Shown: one piece after another, positions 26,074-34,934 of the stretch | Layout of the letters: every line of letters starts with the position of its first letter | How positions within the stretch are numbered: position 1 is the first letter of the stretch | DNA from: Actinospineispora spinosispora DSM 44797 | GTDB lineage: Bacteria > Actinomycetota > Actinomycetes > Mycobacteriales > Pseudonocardiaceae | Direction of reading: 5' to 3' | Assembly: GCF_000429025.1 (NCBI RefSeq) | Contig: NZ_AUBB01000027.1 | Span: 1-64,000 of the forward strand | Length of the DNA: 64,000 nucleotides | Made by a program: the position numbers and the translations under genes | Notes under the pieces: generated by a model | Database searches by the model: none | The model's input: only the letters and a program-made list of their open reading frames with translations | What the model was told of the DNA's origin: nothing

Positions 26074-27036
26074 TTATACGGTTCCATGGATAGCCGGAAT
26101 CTGCCCGAAACGACCAGCCTCGAAGTCCTCGAACGCGGTCAGCACCTCGGCCTTGGTGTTCATCACGAACGGGCCCGCCCAGGCGACCGGCTCACGGATC
26201 GGCACACCGCCCAGTACGACGACGTCAAGCGCCGGGTAGCGGGACTCCTGGTGATCGGCGCCGGCGACCGTGATGACGTCGCCCGGCCCGAACACGGCCA
26301 GCTGCCCGGTCTGGATCGGCCGACGCTCGGCGCCGACCGAACCGGCACCGGACATGACGTAGACCAGCGCGTTGAAGTCCTTGCGCCACGGCAGCCGCAG
26401 CTGTGCGCCGGGGCTGATGGTCGCGTGCATCATCGCCATCGGCGTGTACGTCGATCCCGGCCCGGACACCTCGCCCAGGTCGCCCGCGATGATCCGGACC
26501 AGCGCGCCACCGTCGCGGCTGCTCACCAGAGCGGTCTGCGCGGCACGCAGGTCCTGGTAGCGCGGCGCGGTCTTCTTCAGCGAACGTGGCAGGTTCACCC
26601 AGAGCTGCAGCCCGTGGAACAGACCGCCGCTGACGACCAGCGCCTCCGGCGGCTTCTCGATGTGCAGGATGCCACCGCCTGCGGTCATCCACTGGGTGTC
26701 GCCGTCGGTGATCGTGCCGCCGCCGCCGTGCGAGTCGGCGTGCTCGAACGTCCCGTCGATGATGTAGGTGACGGTCTCGAACCCTCGGTGCGGGTGCCAC
26801 GGCGTGCCCTTGGGCTCACCGGGTGCGTACTCGACCTCGCCCATCTGGTCCATGTGGATGAACGGGTCCAGCTCGGTCTGGCTCACCCCGGCGAACGCCC
26901 GGCGCACCGGGAAGCCTTCGCCCTCGTAGCCGGTCGGCGCGTCGGTCACCGACTTCACGCCGCGTTCCACGGCGTCCGGAGCGACCTCCGGGATACGAGG
27001 CAGGGTGGTGATGTCGGAAACGGTCACGGCCGGCAT
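26074..27036 (-). CDS. Pirin-family protein
   Basis: 320-residue double-cupin protein. The N-terminal cupin has the metal site HMDQMG and WHPHRGFETVTY, plus a later Glu/His pair (MTAGGGILHIE). C-terminal pirin domain follows (FNALVYVMSGAGSVG). Bacterial pirins have been described as quercetinases or redox sensors; the role here cannot be fixed. GAGGAG lies before ATG 27036. A weak hairpin ATCCATG/CATGGAT spans the 3' end (26062-26091). Confidence 0.88.
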   Translation of the reverse strand: MPAVTVSDITTLPRIPEVAPDAVERGVKSVTDAPTGYEGEGFPVRRAFAGVSQTELDPFIHMDQMGEVEYAPGEPKGTPWHPHRGFETVTYIIDGTFEHADSHGGGGTITDGDTQWMTAGGGILHIEKPPEALVVSGGLFHGLQLWVNLPRSLKKTAPRYQDLRAAQTALVSSRDGGALVRIIAGDLGEVSGPGSTYTPMAMMHATISPGAQLRLPWRKDFNALVYVMSGAGSVGAERRPIQTGQLAVFGPGDVITVAGADHQESRYPALDVVVLGGVPIREPVAWAGPFVMNTKAEVLTAFEDFEAGRFGQIPAIHGTV

Positions 27037-27196
27037 GTTCGGCTCCTCAGTTAGTCAAACTTTCAACTGATTCACTGAACATACCGCGGCCCACCGACAT
27101 TCCCGTCTCATCTACGACCACGTTCCCCTCGTCGGGGCATGACGGATTCCGCGACTCACCCTGACGAAATCCCCGACTCGCGGGGCGGTGTGCGGG

Positions 27197-28441
27197 CTAG
27201 CTGGCCGCGATGCCGTCGCGCAGTGCCGCGGCGACCGAGGCGCGCAACGGCAGCTGGGGCAGCAGCGTCGCCTGCACCGCGTGGTAGGCGTCGGCCTTGC
27301 CCGGCCACACGGTCGCGGCCGGATGGTTGCCCGGGTCGAGTTCGTGGTGCCAGGAGCCGTTCTCGCGGTCGATCAGGTAGCGCTCGGCGTAGTCCCACCA
27401 CGTCTGGTACCGCTGCCGGTAGGTCTCCTCACCGGTCACCGAGTACAGGGCCGCGGCCGCCGCGATGGCCTCGGCGAGGACCCAGTGCATGCGCTGGCGC
27501 ACGACCGGCCTGCCGTCCCAGTCGACGGTGTAGACGAACCCGTCGGCCCCGTCGACGGCCCACCCGTCGCCCACGGCCCGCTCGAACAGGTCCCGGGCGT
27601 GGGTGACCAGCCAGTGCGGTGCCTTCTCGCCGAGCGAGGCGTGCAGGTGCAGGCACAGTCGGGACCATTCGAGGCCGTGTCCGACGGTCGAGCCGTAGGG
27701 CCGGAACGGATCGTCGGGCCGGTCTTTGTTGTACTCGGGGCGCGGGTTCCAGTCCGAGTCGAAATGCTCAGGGATCCGCCAGCCGTTGGGTGCGGCGAAG
27801 TCCCGCACGACCCGTCCGGTCATCTGCAGCGCGCGGTCGCGCCACACTTCCGCGCCGGTCGCGTCATAGGCCGCGAGGAACGCCTCGACGCCGTGCATCG
27901 TGGCGTTGACCCCGCGATAGGGCTCCAGGTCGGTGAACGTCTCGTCCCAGGTCTCGTAGACCATGGCGTCGTCACGGGACCAGAAGCGCCGGTCGATCAG
28001 TTCCAGGGACTCGTCGAGCAGGCCGCGTGCGCTCCGGTGACCGGCGATCACCGAGCTCGCGGCGGCCAGCACGACGAATGCGTGCTGGTAGAACTCCTTG
28101 TCGGTGCGCACCGGCCCACCCGAGTCGACCTCGGGGTACCAGCCGCCGTGCTCGTCGTCGTGCAACCGGCCGTGCAGCGCACCGAGACCGTGCACGACCA
28201 GCTCGGACGCACCGGGGTGACCGAGCTGCTCACCGAGCGCGTACACGTGCGTCATCCGACCGGTGATCCACAACTCCGCCGGGGTACCGGGGGCGCGGAT
28301 GCCGATGTCGTCCTGCCGCCCGTAACCGCCGAGCGGGTCCCACGAGCCTTCCGCGAAGTCCAGCAGCCGGGCCGTCTCCGCGATGAGCCAGCCTGCCTGC
28401 CCCGGAGCGTCACCGGGCTGCGCGCCAAGAAGATCCGCCAC
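27197..28441 (-). CDS. AGE-family sugar epimerase/isomerase
   Basis: 414 residues with the (alpha/alpha)6-barrel sequence of N-acylglucosamine 2-epimerases and mannose isomerases. Visible catalytic-type motifs: WITGRMTHVYALG (Arg-x2-His), YQHAFVVLAAA, EHFDSDWNP, GHGLEWSRL and the late SWHHELDPGN. Bacterial relatives isomerise mannose, glucose or sulfoquinovose. GTG 28441 is the likely start (MADLLGA). Stands downstream of a CGTGAGTG palindrome that closes the preceding gene. Confidence 0.83.
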   Translation of the reverse strand: MADLLGAQPGDAPGQAGWLIAETARLLDFAEGSWDPLGGYGRQDDIGIRAPGTPAELWITGRMTHVYALGEQLGHPGASELVVHGLGALHGRLHDDEHGGWYPEVDSGGPVRTDKEFYQHAFVVLAAASSVIAGHRSARGLLDESLELIDRRFWSRDDAMVYETWDETFTDLEPYRGVNATMHGVEAFLAAYDATGAEVWRDRALQMTGRVVRDFAAPNGWRIPEHFDSDWNPRPEYNKDRPDDPFRPYGSTVGHGLEWSRLCLHLHASLGEKAPHWLVTHARDLFERAVGDGWAVDGADGFVYTVDWDGRPVVRQRMHWVLAEAIAAAAALYSVTGEETYRQRYQTWWDYAERYLIDRENGSWHHELDPGNHPAATVWPGKADAYHAVQATLLPQLPLRASVAAALRDGIAAS

Positions 28442-28468
28442 GATTACTCAGCGTACCCGGGCACGGGT

Positions 28469-28514
28469 CTCGTGAGTGGTACGGGCACCCCGGGGCGCCC
28501 GTACCACTCACGAG
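28469..28514. repeat. CGTGAGTG-family palindrome
   Basis: Perfect 18-bp arms CTCGTGAGTGGTACGGGC (28469-28486) and complement (28497-28514) with a 10-nt GC loop. It lies just beyond the stop of the small minus-strand gene at 28517 and before the epimerase start, so it probably terminates the former. Confidence 0.8.
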
Positions 28515-28516
28515 TC

Positions 28517-28705
28517 TTACTGCAGGTCGAGCGGGGTTGCGGCGCCCTCGGGGGTACGACTCGATTCGGGTTGCTCGACGGCGGTGCCCTCGGGGTCCGG
28601 CCACTGTTCGGCACGTACCGGCGGGTTGCCGCGTACCGCCTCGGCGATCTCGCGCTCCAGTTCGTCGTCCTTCACGGGTCCGTGTTTGTCGCTGCCACGT
28701 TCCAT
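28517..28705 (-). CDS. Small conserved actinobacterial protein
   Basis: 62 residues beginning MERGSDKHGPVKDDELEREI, followed by an acidic, Pro/Glu-rich tail. The MERGS-x-KHG-x(3)-D-[DE]-x-L start is a recurring N-terminal signature of short actinobacterial proteins, sometimes joined to DUF2795; function unknown. ATG 28705 is chosen for that signature; an in-frame GTG at 28741 would add 12 residues. Probably follows the hydrolase gene in one transcript (55-bp gap). Confidence 0.6.
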   Translation of the reverse strand: MERGSDKHGPVKDDELEREIAEAVRGNPPVRAEQWPDPEGTAVEQPESSRTPEGAATPLDLQ

Positions 28706-28760
28706 GCGGTCGGGTAACCAGTGACCCGGACCACGAAACACCGAACCCGGATTACCTCGA

Positions 28761-29672
28761 CTACCGGCCGAGGTGACGGTCCAGGAAGCCGGTCATCCGC
28801 CGGTACGCGTCCGGGGCGGTGCGTTCGAGGTTGATGTCGTGCCCGGTGCCGGGGACCACCATCGCCTCGACGGTCGCCGCCGGACCGTAGAAGCGGCGCT
28901 CGAAGTCGGCGAGCGCGGCGTCGGAGGAGCAGTCCGGGGTTCCCCATCCACGAGCGAATATCGTGTCCTGGTCGCCGATCACGGTCAGCACGGGGATGTT
29001 CGTCGTCCGTGACACGCCGTTGACCAGGTAGGGCAGCGCGCTGGGAATCTCGAACATGCCCGCGGTCTGCTTCAGCTGCTCGTCGAGCGCGATGACGGCC
29101 GGGTCGGCGTTCGGGACGTGGTAGAGGAAACCCCGCCAGCCGCGCCGTGTCGTGGTGTACAGCGGGCCGGGCCCGACCGGCGGCGAGTTCAGCAGCAGCT
29201 GGGAGATGCGCGCCATGTTCACCCGGTGCGCGGCGCCGGTGATGACCAACGCGTCGACGCCGGGATGGCGGCCCGCGACGAGGTAGCTGGTGACCGAACC
29301 GAAGCTGTGGCCGACCAGCGCGACCTGGTCGAACCGGGTCCCGAGGCTGCCGTCCCGCAGCGCGCTGACCACCTGCGCCACGGTCAGTGCGGCGTTGCCC
29401 CAGGTGAGCCGTCGTCCGGCGGGACGGGTGGAGCGGCCGTCGCCGAGCCGGTCGATCGCCAGGGTCGCATAGCCGGCGCGGTCGGCCGCGCGGACGTAGG
29501 AGTAGGTGTCCGGCTGGTACGGGAAGTCCCAGTAGTACCGGTCGTAGCTGTAGCCGTGCACGAGCAGCTGCACGGTCCGCGCGCCACCCGGCGGCACGGT
29601 CAGCGTGCCGGCGATGTGCCCGGAGCCGCCCTTGAACCGGACCGGGACCGCGACGTCGGTGACCGTGCTCAT
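28761..29672 (-). CDS. Alpha/beta hydrolase
   Basis: 303 residues, alpha/beta-hydrolase fold: oxyanion HGYSYDRYYW, nucleophile Ser in GHSFGS, Asp in VIGDQD and His in GTGHDINLE. No signal peptide, so cytoplasmic; the insertion after the nucleophile forms a cap. Esterase, thioesterase or lactonase activity are all possible. Its ATG overlaps the stop of the acyl-CoA synthetase by 4 bp (ATGA), so the two are translationally coupled and presumably act on the same acyl substrate. Confidence 0.86.
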   Translation of the reverse strand: MSTVTDVAVPVRFKGGSGHIAGTLTVPPGGARTVQLLVHGYSYDRYYWDFPYQPDTYSYVRAADRAGYATLAIDRLGDGRSTRPAGRRLTWGNAALTVAQVVSALRDGSLGTRFDQVALVGHSFGSVTSYLVAGRHPGVDALVITGAAHRVNMARISQLLLNSPPVGPGPLYTTTRRGWRGFLYHVPNADPAVIALDEQLKQTAGMFEIPSALPYLVNGVSRTTNIPVLTVIGDQDTIFARGWGTPDCSSDAALADFERRFYGPAATVEAMVVPGTGHDINLERTAPDAYRRMTGFLDRHLGR

Positions 29673-31210
29673 GGCTGGTCCCGCCACAGCGGCTCGCGCA
29701 GCGCCCTGCGCAGGATCTTGCCCACCGGGGACTTCGGTATCTCCTCGACGATCTCGATCCGTTTGGGCACCTTGTACCCGGCCAGCCGGTCCCGGACGGA
29801 ACCGAGCAGCTCCTCGTCGGTGACGCTGGCCCCGGGGCGCAGCGACACGAACGCGGTGACCGCCTCGACCCAGGTCGGGTCCGGCGCGCCGACGACCGCG
29901 CACTCCGCGACGGCCGGATGGACCGACAGCGCGTCCTCCACCTCACGCGGGTAGACGTTGTACCCGCCGGTGATGATCATGTCGCTCGCGCGGTCGACCA
30001 GGTGGACGTAGCCGCGGTCGTCGGCGCGCGCCATGTCCCTGGTCCGAATCCAGCCGCCCGGGGTGATGGTCTGTGCGTTCAGCTCGGGCGCGTTGAAGTA
30101 GCCGGCCATGGCGAACGGGGCCCGCACCCGAAGCTCCCCGATCTCACCCGGTGGGACGGGATCGCCCTGCTCGTCGGCGATGACGATCTCGGCGTCCACC
30201 GCCGGATGCCCGCACGAGCCGAGCAGCGTCGGGTCGGTGTGGTCGACCTTGTCCAGCACGGTCTGGCACAGCGGCGCCTCGGTCTGGCCGTAGTACTGCA
30301 CGAACCTCGGGCCGAACCGCTCCAGCCCGCGCTCCAGCATCGGCCGGGGCATCGGGCTCGCCCCGTAGATGATCGTGTCCAGGCTGCTCGCGCGCTTCGG
30401 ATCGTCCAGCGCGCCGGAGGAGAACAGCAGGCCGAGCATGGTCGGCACCAGGTTGACCGTGGTGATCCGCTGGTCGTCGATGACGTCGAGGTACCGCTCC
30501 GGGTCGAAACCGGGGAGGACCACGGCGCGGCCGCCGCGCAGCCAGTAGGGCAGCAGGAACGTTCCGCTCGCGTGGACGAGCGACGCGGCGTGCAACATGG
30601 CCGAGTCGCGGCCGGGGTCGACCAGGTTCGCCAGGATGTTCGCGGTGATCGCGGAGATGCTGGCCTGGGTGTGTTGCGCCGCCTTGAGCGTGCCGCTCGT
30701 CCCCGAGGTGAACAGCACGACCGTGCGGTCGTCGGGGGCCAGCAGCACGGCCGGGTCGGTCGCGCTCGCCGCGTCCGCCTCGGCGATGAGGTTGACGTCG
30801 TCGGCGCGCTCGCGTACTCCGAGACCGGCAAGCCGAAGCCCCTCGCAGCGCAGCACCAGCTCGTGCGCGCGGTCGGTGAGCTCCTCGCTGTGGACCAGCA
30901 GCCGCACGTCGGTCTCGTTGAGCATCCTGGCCTGCTCGGTCACCGACAATCGCGCGTTCAACGGAACCCTGGCGACGCCGGCCTTGAGGCACGCGAACTC
31001 CAGCGGGACCGACCAGACGCCGTTGTCGGCCAGCAGTCCGACCCGCTGCCGGGGCCGTCCCGCGCCGTAGCCGAGCGACAGGAACACGTTGGCCAGCCGG
31101 TTCGCCCGCTCGTCCACCTCGGCGTAGGTCATCTCGCGGTCGCCGACCACCACCGCGACCCGGTTCGCGTACCGCCGGGCACCACGTCTCACCAGCTCAG
31201 CAGCCAACAT
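29669..31210 (-). CDS. AMP-forming acyl-CoA synthetase (FadD-like)
   Basis: 513 residues, typical length for fatty acyl-CoA ligases. Motifs: VLFTSGTSGTLKAA, YYGQTEAP, TRDMARADDRGYVHLVDR and ITGGYNVYPREVE, and the catalytic Lys in KSPVGKILRR. Activates a fatty or related acid. Divergent from a TetR gene across a 71-bp gap that contains a CAGTC-N6-GACTG operator, so TetR control is likely. First gene of an operon with the hydrolase. Confidence 0.88.
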   Translation of the reverse strand: MLAAELVRRGARRYANRVAVVVGDREMTYAEVDERANRLANVFLSLGYGAGRPRQRVGLLADNGVWSVPLEFACLKAGVARVPLNARLSVTEQARMLNETDVRLLVHSEELTDRAHELVLRCEGLRLAGLGVRERADDVNLIAEADAASATDPAVLLAPDDRTVVLFTSGTSGTLKAAQHTQASISAITANILANLVDPGRDSAMLHAASLVHASGTFLLPYWLRGGRAVVLPGFDPERYLDVIDDQRITTVNLVPTMLGLLFSSGALDDPKRASSLDTIIYGASPMPRPMLERGLERFGPRFVQYYGQTEAPLCQTVLDKVDHTDPTLLGSCGHPAVDAEIVIADEQGDPVPPGEIGELRVRAPFAMAGYFNAPELNAQTITPGGWIRTRDMARADDRGYVHLVDRASDMIITGGYNVYPREVEDALSVHPAVAECAVVGAPDPTWVEAVTAFVSLRPGASVTDEELLGSVRDRLAGYKVPKRIEIVEEIPKSPVGKILRRALREPLWRDQP

Positions 31211-31227
31211 GCGCCCACAGTAGTGGT

Positions 31228-31249
31228 TGACAGTCCAACCTGACTGTTA
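31228..31249. promoter_or_regulatory. Candidate TetR operator, site 1
   Basis: Inverted repeat TGACAGTC-N6-GACTGTTA (perfect core CAGTC/GACTG) in the 71-bp gap between the divergent acyl-CoA synthetase and TetR genes. A closely similar site stands before the crotonase gene at 32823, which suggests a small regulon. Confidence 0.6.
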
Positions 31250-31281
31250 TCTCACGGGCGTGCGCCGCCTAATCTGCTCCG

Positions 31282-31836
31282 ATGGCCGCCACCACCCGCC
31301 GCGAGCAACGCGACCGCACCCGCACCCACCTGCTGGAGACCACGGTCGACTGCCTCGTCGAGCTCGGGTACGCCGGCACGTCGACCCAACGCATCCAGGA
31401 ACGGGCCGGGGTGTCCCGGGGCGCGCTGCTGCACCACTTCCCGTCCAAGGCGGAGCTCCTCGCCGCCGCTGTCGAGTACGTGGCGCGGCTGCAGCTCGAC
31501 GAGATCCGGGCCGCGGCGCCGGACACCGCGCAAGGACGGCTGGCCGCGGTGCGCGCGGCGATGTCCGGGCCCGCATTCCAGGCCGCGCTGGAACTGTGGA
31601 TGGCCTCGCGGACCGATCCCGCGCTGCGTGAGGCGTTGCTGCCATCGCAGCGGGAGATCGGTCACGCGGTGCAGTCGCTGCTGGCTCCGGACTTCGCCTC
31701 CCAGTCGCCTGCGGAGGCGCGGGTGTCGCTCGAATCGCTGCTCATGTTGCTGCGTGGGTTGGCGTTGACCAGCACGTTGCGGGACGATCCTGAGCTGGCC
31801 GATGCAGTCCTTGCTCGGTGGAGTTCCGCTCAGTAG
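31282..31836 (+). CDS. TetR-family regulator of the acyl-CoA genes
   Basis: 184 residues. N-terminal TetR helix-turn-helix about 12-58 (GYAGTSTQRIQERAGVSRGA, then LLHHFPSKAELL), helical ligand domain after. Position (divergent from an acyl-CoA synthetase) and the repeated operator before the crotonase gene suggest that it represses a fatty-acid-type pathway and responds to an acyl-CoA or the free acid. It ends at the left side of a double palindrome. Confidence 0.86.
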   Translation: MAATTRREQRDRTRTHLLETTVDCLVELGYAGTSTQRIQERAGVSRGALLHHFPSKAELLAAAVEYVARLQLDEIRAAAPDTAQGRLAAVRAAMSGPAFQAALELWMASRTDPALREALLPSQREIGHAVQSLLAPDFASQSPAEARVSLESLLMLLRGLALTSTLRDDPELADAVLARWSSAQ

Positions 31837-31854
31837 GTGGTCGGCTCAGGTGCA

Positions 31855-31977
31855 CCCGTGAGTGGCAAGTGGTCCTATAGCGCCACTCGGCACTCACGAC
31901 GGAAAAGCTGTCGTGAGTGCCGAGTGGTGCTACGCCTTCGGCGCCGCTTCGCGGTAGGGCCACTTGCCACTCACGGG
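31855..31977. repeat. Nested pair of CGTGAGTG palindromes
   Basis: Outer arms CCCGTGAGTGGCAAGTGG (from 31855) and complement (ending 31977) enclose a second palindrome in which CGGCACTCACGAC and GTCGTGAGTGCCG pair around a short AAAAG-type loop. Fills the gap between convergent TetR and crotonase genes and ends one base before the crotonase TGA. Confidence 0.8.
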
Positions 31978-32811
31978 TCAGGGGATCCAGCGGCCTGAGT
32001 CGCGCCAGCGGACCGCCTCGGGAAAGCCCTCGCGCTCGGCCAGGTCCTGGAACCAGCGGCCCTCCGGGGAGTGTCGTGCGATGCCGTCGAACAGGGTCGC
32101 GAGCAGCTGAGTGCCGGACATACCCATGTTGTCGTACGCCTGGTTGATCATGATCTTCTGCATGGCCAGCTGGTTGACCGGCACACCGGCGATCCGGTCG
32201 GCCAGGCCTTCGACCGCGGTGTCCAGCTCGTCGGCGGGCACCGCCTCCAGGACCAGGCCCCACTCGGCGGCCGTGGCGCCGTCGATCGTGTCGCCGGTGA
32301 ACAGCATCCGCTTGGCCCGTTCCGCGCCGAGCCGGTACACCCACATCGCCGTGGTCGGGCAGCCCCAGACCCGCGCGGGCATGTAGCCGATGCGCGCGTC
32401 GTTCGCCATGACAACGAGGTCGCAGCACAGCGCGATGTCGCTGCCACCGGCCACCGCGTAGCCGTGCACCTTGGCGATGGTCGGCTTGAGCGAGCGCCAC
32501 AGGCTGGTGAAGTCGTCGGTGTTGCGCTTCATCAGCGCGTAGTCCTTGATCGGGTCCCACACCGGCGGCTGGAACGCCTCGCCCTGCTCCGCGTAGCGCT
32601 TCAGGTCGTATCCGGCGGAGAACGCGCGGCCCTCACCGGCGAGGACGATCACGTGGACGTCCGGGTCCTGGTTGGCGCGGTCCACAGTGGCGGCCAGCTC
32701 GCGCGCCATCTCGGCGGTGATCGCGTTGAGCCGATCCGGCCGGTTCAGCGTGACGTAGGCCTTGCGGTCGGCGACCCGGTAGCGCAGTGTCTCGTACTCG
32801 TCATCGGACAT
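31978..32811 (-). CDS. Enoyl-CoA hydratase/isomerase (crotonase) family protein
   Basis: 277 residues. Crotonase fold: NRPDRLNAIT, oxyanion-hole AFSAGYDL and the second hole segment HGYAVAGGSDIALCCDL. The usual hydratase glutamates are not both evident, so hydratase, isomerase or another crotonase reaction is possible. ATG 32811. A TetR-type operator closely matching the one at the acyl-CoA synthetase promoter lies 11 bp upstream, so these genes probably share a regulator and a pathway. Confidence 0.85.
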   Translation of the reverse strand: MSDDEYETLRYRVADRKAYVTLNRPDRLNAITAEMARELAATVDRANQDPDVHVIVLAGEGRAFSAGYDLKRYAEQGEAFQPPVWDPIKDYALMKRNTDDFTSLWRSLKPTIAKVHGYAVAGGSDIALCCDLVVMANDARIGYMPARVWGCPTTAMWVYRLGAERAKRMLFTGDTIDGATAAEWGLVLEAVPADELDTAVEGLADRIAGVPVNQLAMQKIMINQAYDNMGMSGTQLLATLFDGIARHSPEGRWFQDLAEREGFPEAVRWRDSGRWIP

Positions 32812-32822
32812 GCGCCGATACT

Positions 32823-32846
32823 TTCACAGTCAGACCTGACGGTGAA
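32823..32846. promoter_or_regulatory. Candidate TetR operator, site 2
   Basis: TTCACAGTC-N6-GACGGTGAA, 8 of 9 arm positions paired, 11 bp before the crotonase ATG. Shares the ACAGTC and ACCTGAC words, in the same spacing, with the site at 31228-31249. Confidence 0.6.
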
Positions 32847-32851
32847 GCGTT

Positions 32852-33346
32852 CTAGCGACGGTGCGCACCACCGGACGAGGCGGTCGGGCTCGAACCCGGT
32901 TCGTCCGAGCTCGGCTCGTCCTCGTGCTGGTCGAGTTCCGGTTCGGGCTCCGGCTGCTTTGCGCGCTTCGACTTGGGCTCCGGCCTCGGCTTCGGCGTGC
33001 TCGGCGCGGACGAACCACCCGCCAGCGTCACCGCCAGCCCGAGGACACCCAGCGCGGTCAGGCCCCAGGAGGCGTAACGCCGCACACCGACGGCGTCGGA
33101 ACAGTGGTCCGCGTAGGTCTGCCTCGGCAGGAACACGTCGCGCTCGCTGGGCAACGCGACGAGGTCACCGGGCAGCACCGGTGGGGTGGTCAGCAGGAAG
33201 CCGTTGCCACACTCAGCCGTCAGCAGCCGCAACTGCGGCTTGACCTGCGTAATGGACGCCGTCACCGGCAACAGTCCCATCACCACGCCAGCCACCAGCA
33301 CCAGGGCAGACACCGCGATAGTGATAACCCTGCGGGAAACCTTCAT
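32852..33346 (-). CDS. Membrane protein with charged low-complexity tail
   Basis: 164 residues: membrane helix 1 at about 8-30 (ITIAVSALVLVAGVVMGLLP), an extracellular loop of about 60 residues with two Cys (LTAECGNGF, YADHCSD) that may pair, helix 2 at about 92-112, and a C-terminal cytoplasmic tail of about 50 residues rich in Pro, Glu, Lys and Ser. No family recognised. ATG 33346 starts directly at the first helix. Stands between the crotonase and an exporter gene, with no obvious link to either. Confidence 0.65.
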   Translation of the reverse strand: MKVSRRVITIAVSALVLVAGVVMGLLPVTASITQVKPQLRLLTAECGNGFLLTTPPVLPGDLVALPSERDVFLPRQTYADHCSDAVGVRRYASWGLTALGVLGLAVTLAGGSSAPSTPKPRPEPKSKRAKQPEPEPELDQHEDEPSSDEPGSSPTASSGGAHRR

Positions 33347-33597
33347 ATGGTCACTATCGCCTGCGCTCTCGGAACAGCTACCGGCACCCCCCATTCGAGT
33401 GAGGAGGGTGCGCTCACGACCGCCCCATGGTGGGCACCACACCGCGCCGATGGCAAAGCATTTGGCCGGATTTTGGGGAATGTCACCACTCCGCGGGATC
33501 CGGAACAAACCCGGGCACGGATCGCTTGTCCTCCTCGGGCACCAGGACGAAGAAGTCAGCTGTGCCGTCCCTGTAGTGCCGTAGACGAGGAGTATCC

Positions 33598-34884
33598 GTG
33601 ACCATCGCCGCAGACCGTGCGGAGTCACCTCCCACCACCCGCGCCGCGACGGCGGGCGAGCTGTACACCGCTCGCGAACGTCGCAGGCTGATCCTCGCGC
33701 TGGGTGCACTCATCGCGCTCGGCCCGTTCTCCATCGACATGTACCTGCCGGCGCTGCCGAAGATCGCGCTGGACCTGCACACCACCGAGTCGGCCATCCA
33801 GCTCACCCTGACCGGCACGCTGCTCGGCCTGGGGTTCGGCCAGCTGCTGGTCGGCCCGCTGTCCGACGCGGTCGGGCGACGCAAGCCGTTGATCATCGGC
33901 AGCATCGTGCACGTCGTCGCGTCGCTGCTGTGCCTGGTCGCACCGAACGTCGTACTGCTCGACATCGCCAGGGTCCTGCAGGGTTTCGGCGCGTCGGCGG
34001 GCGCCGTGCTCGCGGTCGCCGTCGCCAGGGACCTGTTCAACGGCAGGGCGGCCGCGACGCTGCTGTCCCGCCTGATGCTGCTGCTCGGGGTGTCCCCGGT
34101 GCTTGCGCCGACGATCGGCGGCGAGCTGCTGCGCTGGACACACTGGCGTGGTGTGTTCGCCATGCTGGCGCTGCTCGGGCTGCTGACCATGATCCTCACC
34201 GCGCTGACCCTCCCGGAGACGCTGCCCGTCGACCGCCGTCAGCCGCTGAAGCTGCGGAGCACGCTGCGCACCTACGGCGGCCTGTTGAGCAACGCGACGT
34301 TCATGGGCCTGGTGGTGGTCGCCGGGCTGGCGATGACCGGGGTGTTCGGCTACGTCTCCGGCGCGAGCTTCGTGTTCCAGCAGCAGTACGGCATGACCCA
34401 GCAGCAGTTCGGCCTGTTCTTCGGGCTGAGCGCGATCTGGCTGATCGGGGCCACCCAGCTCAACGCGCGACTGCTGCGCCGGTTCGAGCCGCACCAGGTG
34501 CTGGTGGTCGCCGGCATCCTGGCCACGGTGTCCGGCGGAGTGCTGTTCGCTGCCGCGGCGACCGGGTTCGGCGGACTGCCGGGGCTGGTCGGGCCGCTGT
34601 GGGCGGTGCTGTTCTTCAGCGGGCTGATGATGCCGAACGCGCCCGCGGTGGCGTTGTCACAGCACGGCGAGTCGGCCGGTACGGCGGCCGCGCTGCTCGG
34701 TGCGATGCAGTTCGGCATCGGGGCGATCGCCTCACCGCTGGTCGGGGTGTTCGGCAACAACGCACCCGCCATGGCCGGCGTCATGGCGAGCGGCGTACTG
34801 CTGGCGACGATCGTGCTGGTCACGGTGGCCAGGCCGTGGCGGCTGGAGGTCCCCCGGGACGCCGACGTGGTGGTCGTTCACTAA
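33598..34884 (+). CDS. Bcr/CflA-type MFS drug exporter
   Basis: 428 residues, 12-helix MFS transporter of the DHA1 Bcr/CflA group: the N-terminal GPFSIDMYLPALPKIALDL and motif A GPLSDAVGRRKPL are diagnostic; GVSPVLAPTIGG is the motif C region. Related proteins expel chloramphenicol, bicyclomycin or sulfonamides. GTG 33598 has GAGGAG six bases upstream. The 250-bp gap before it has no other gene. Confidence 0.9.
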   Translation: MTIAADRAESPPTTRAATAGELYTARERRRLILALGALIALGPFSIDMYLPALPKIALDLHTTESAIQLTLTGTLLGLGFGQLLVGPLSDAVGRRKPLIIGSIVHVVASLLCLVAPNVVLLDIARVLQGFGASAGAVLAVAVARDLFNGRAAATLLSRLMLLLGVSPVLAPTIGGELLRWTHWRGVFAMLALLGLLTMILTALTLPETLPVDRRQPLKLRSTLRTYGGLLSNATFMGLVVVAGLAMTGVFGYVSGASFVFQQQYGMTQQQFGLFFGLSAIWLIGATQLNARLLRRFEPHQVLVVAGILATVSGGVLFAAAATGFGGLPGLVGPLWAVLFFSGLMMPNAPAVALSQHGESAGTAAALLGAMQFGIGAIASPLVGVFGNNAPAMAGVMASGVLLATIVLVTVARPWRLEVPRDADVVVVH

Positions 34885-34893
34885 GTAAGTGTT

Positions 34894-34928
34894 AAAAAAG
34901 TCTTGGTCCGCTGCCCCATTGGGACCAA
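34894..34928 (-). terminator. Intrinsic terminator for minus-strand transcription
   Basis: Read on the minus strand, a 7-bp stem (TTGGTCC 34903-34909 with GGACCAA 34922-34928) is followed by GAC and a run of six T (complement of 34894-34899), a rare classic terminator for this genome. It would stop transcripts from the secreted-protein gene at 35091-35741 after they cross the tRNA antisense. Confidence 0.6.
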
Positions 34929-34934
34929 AATCAG

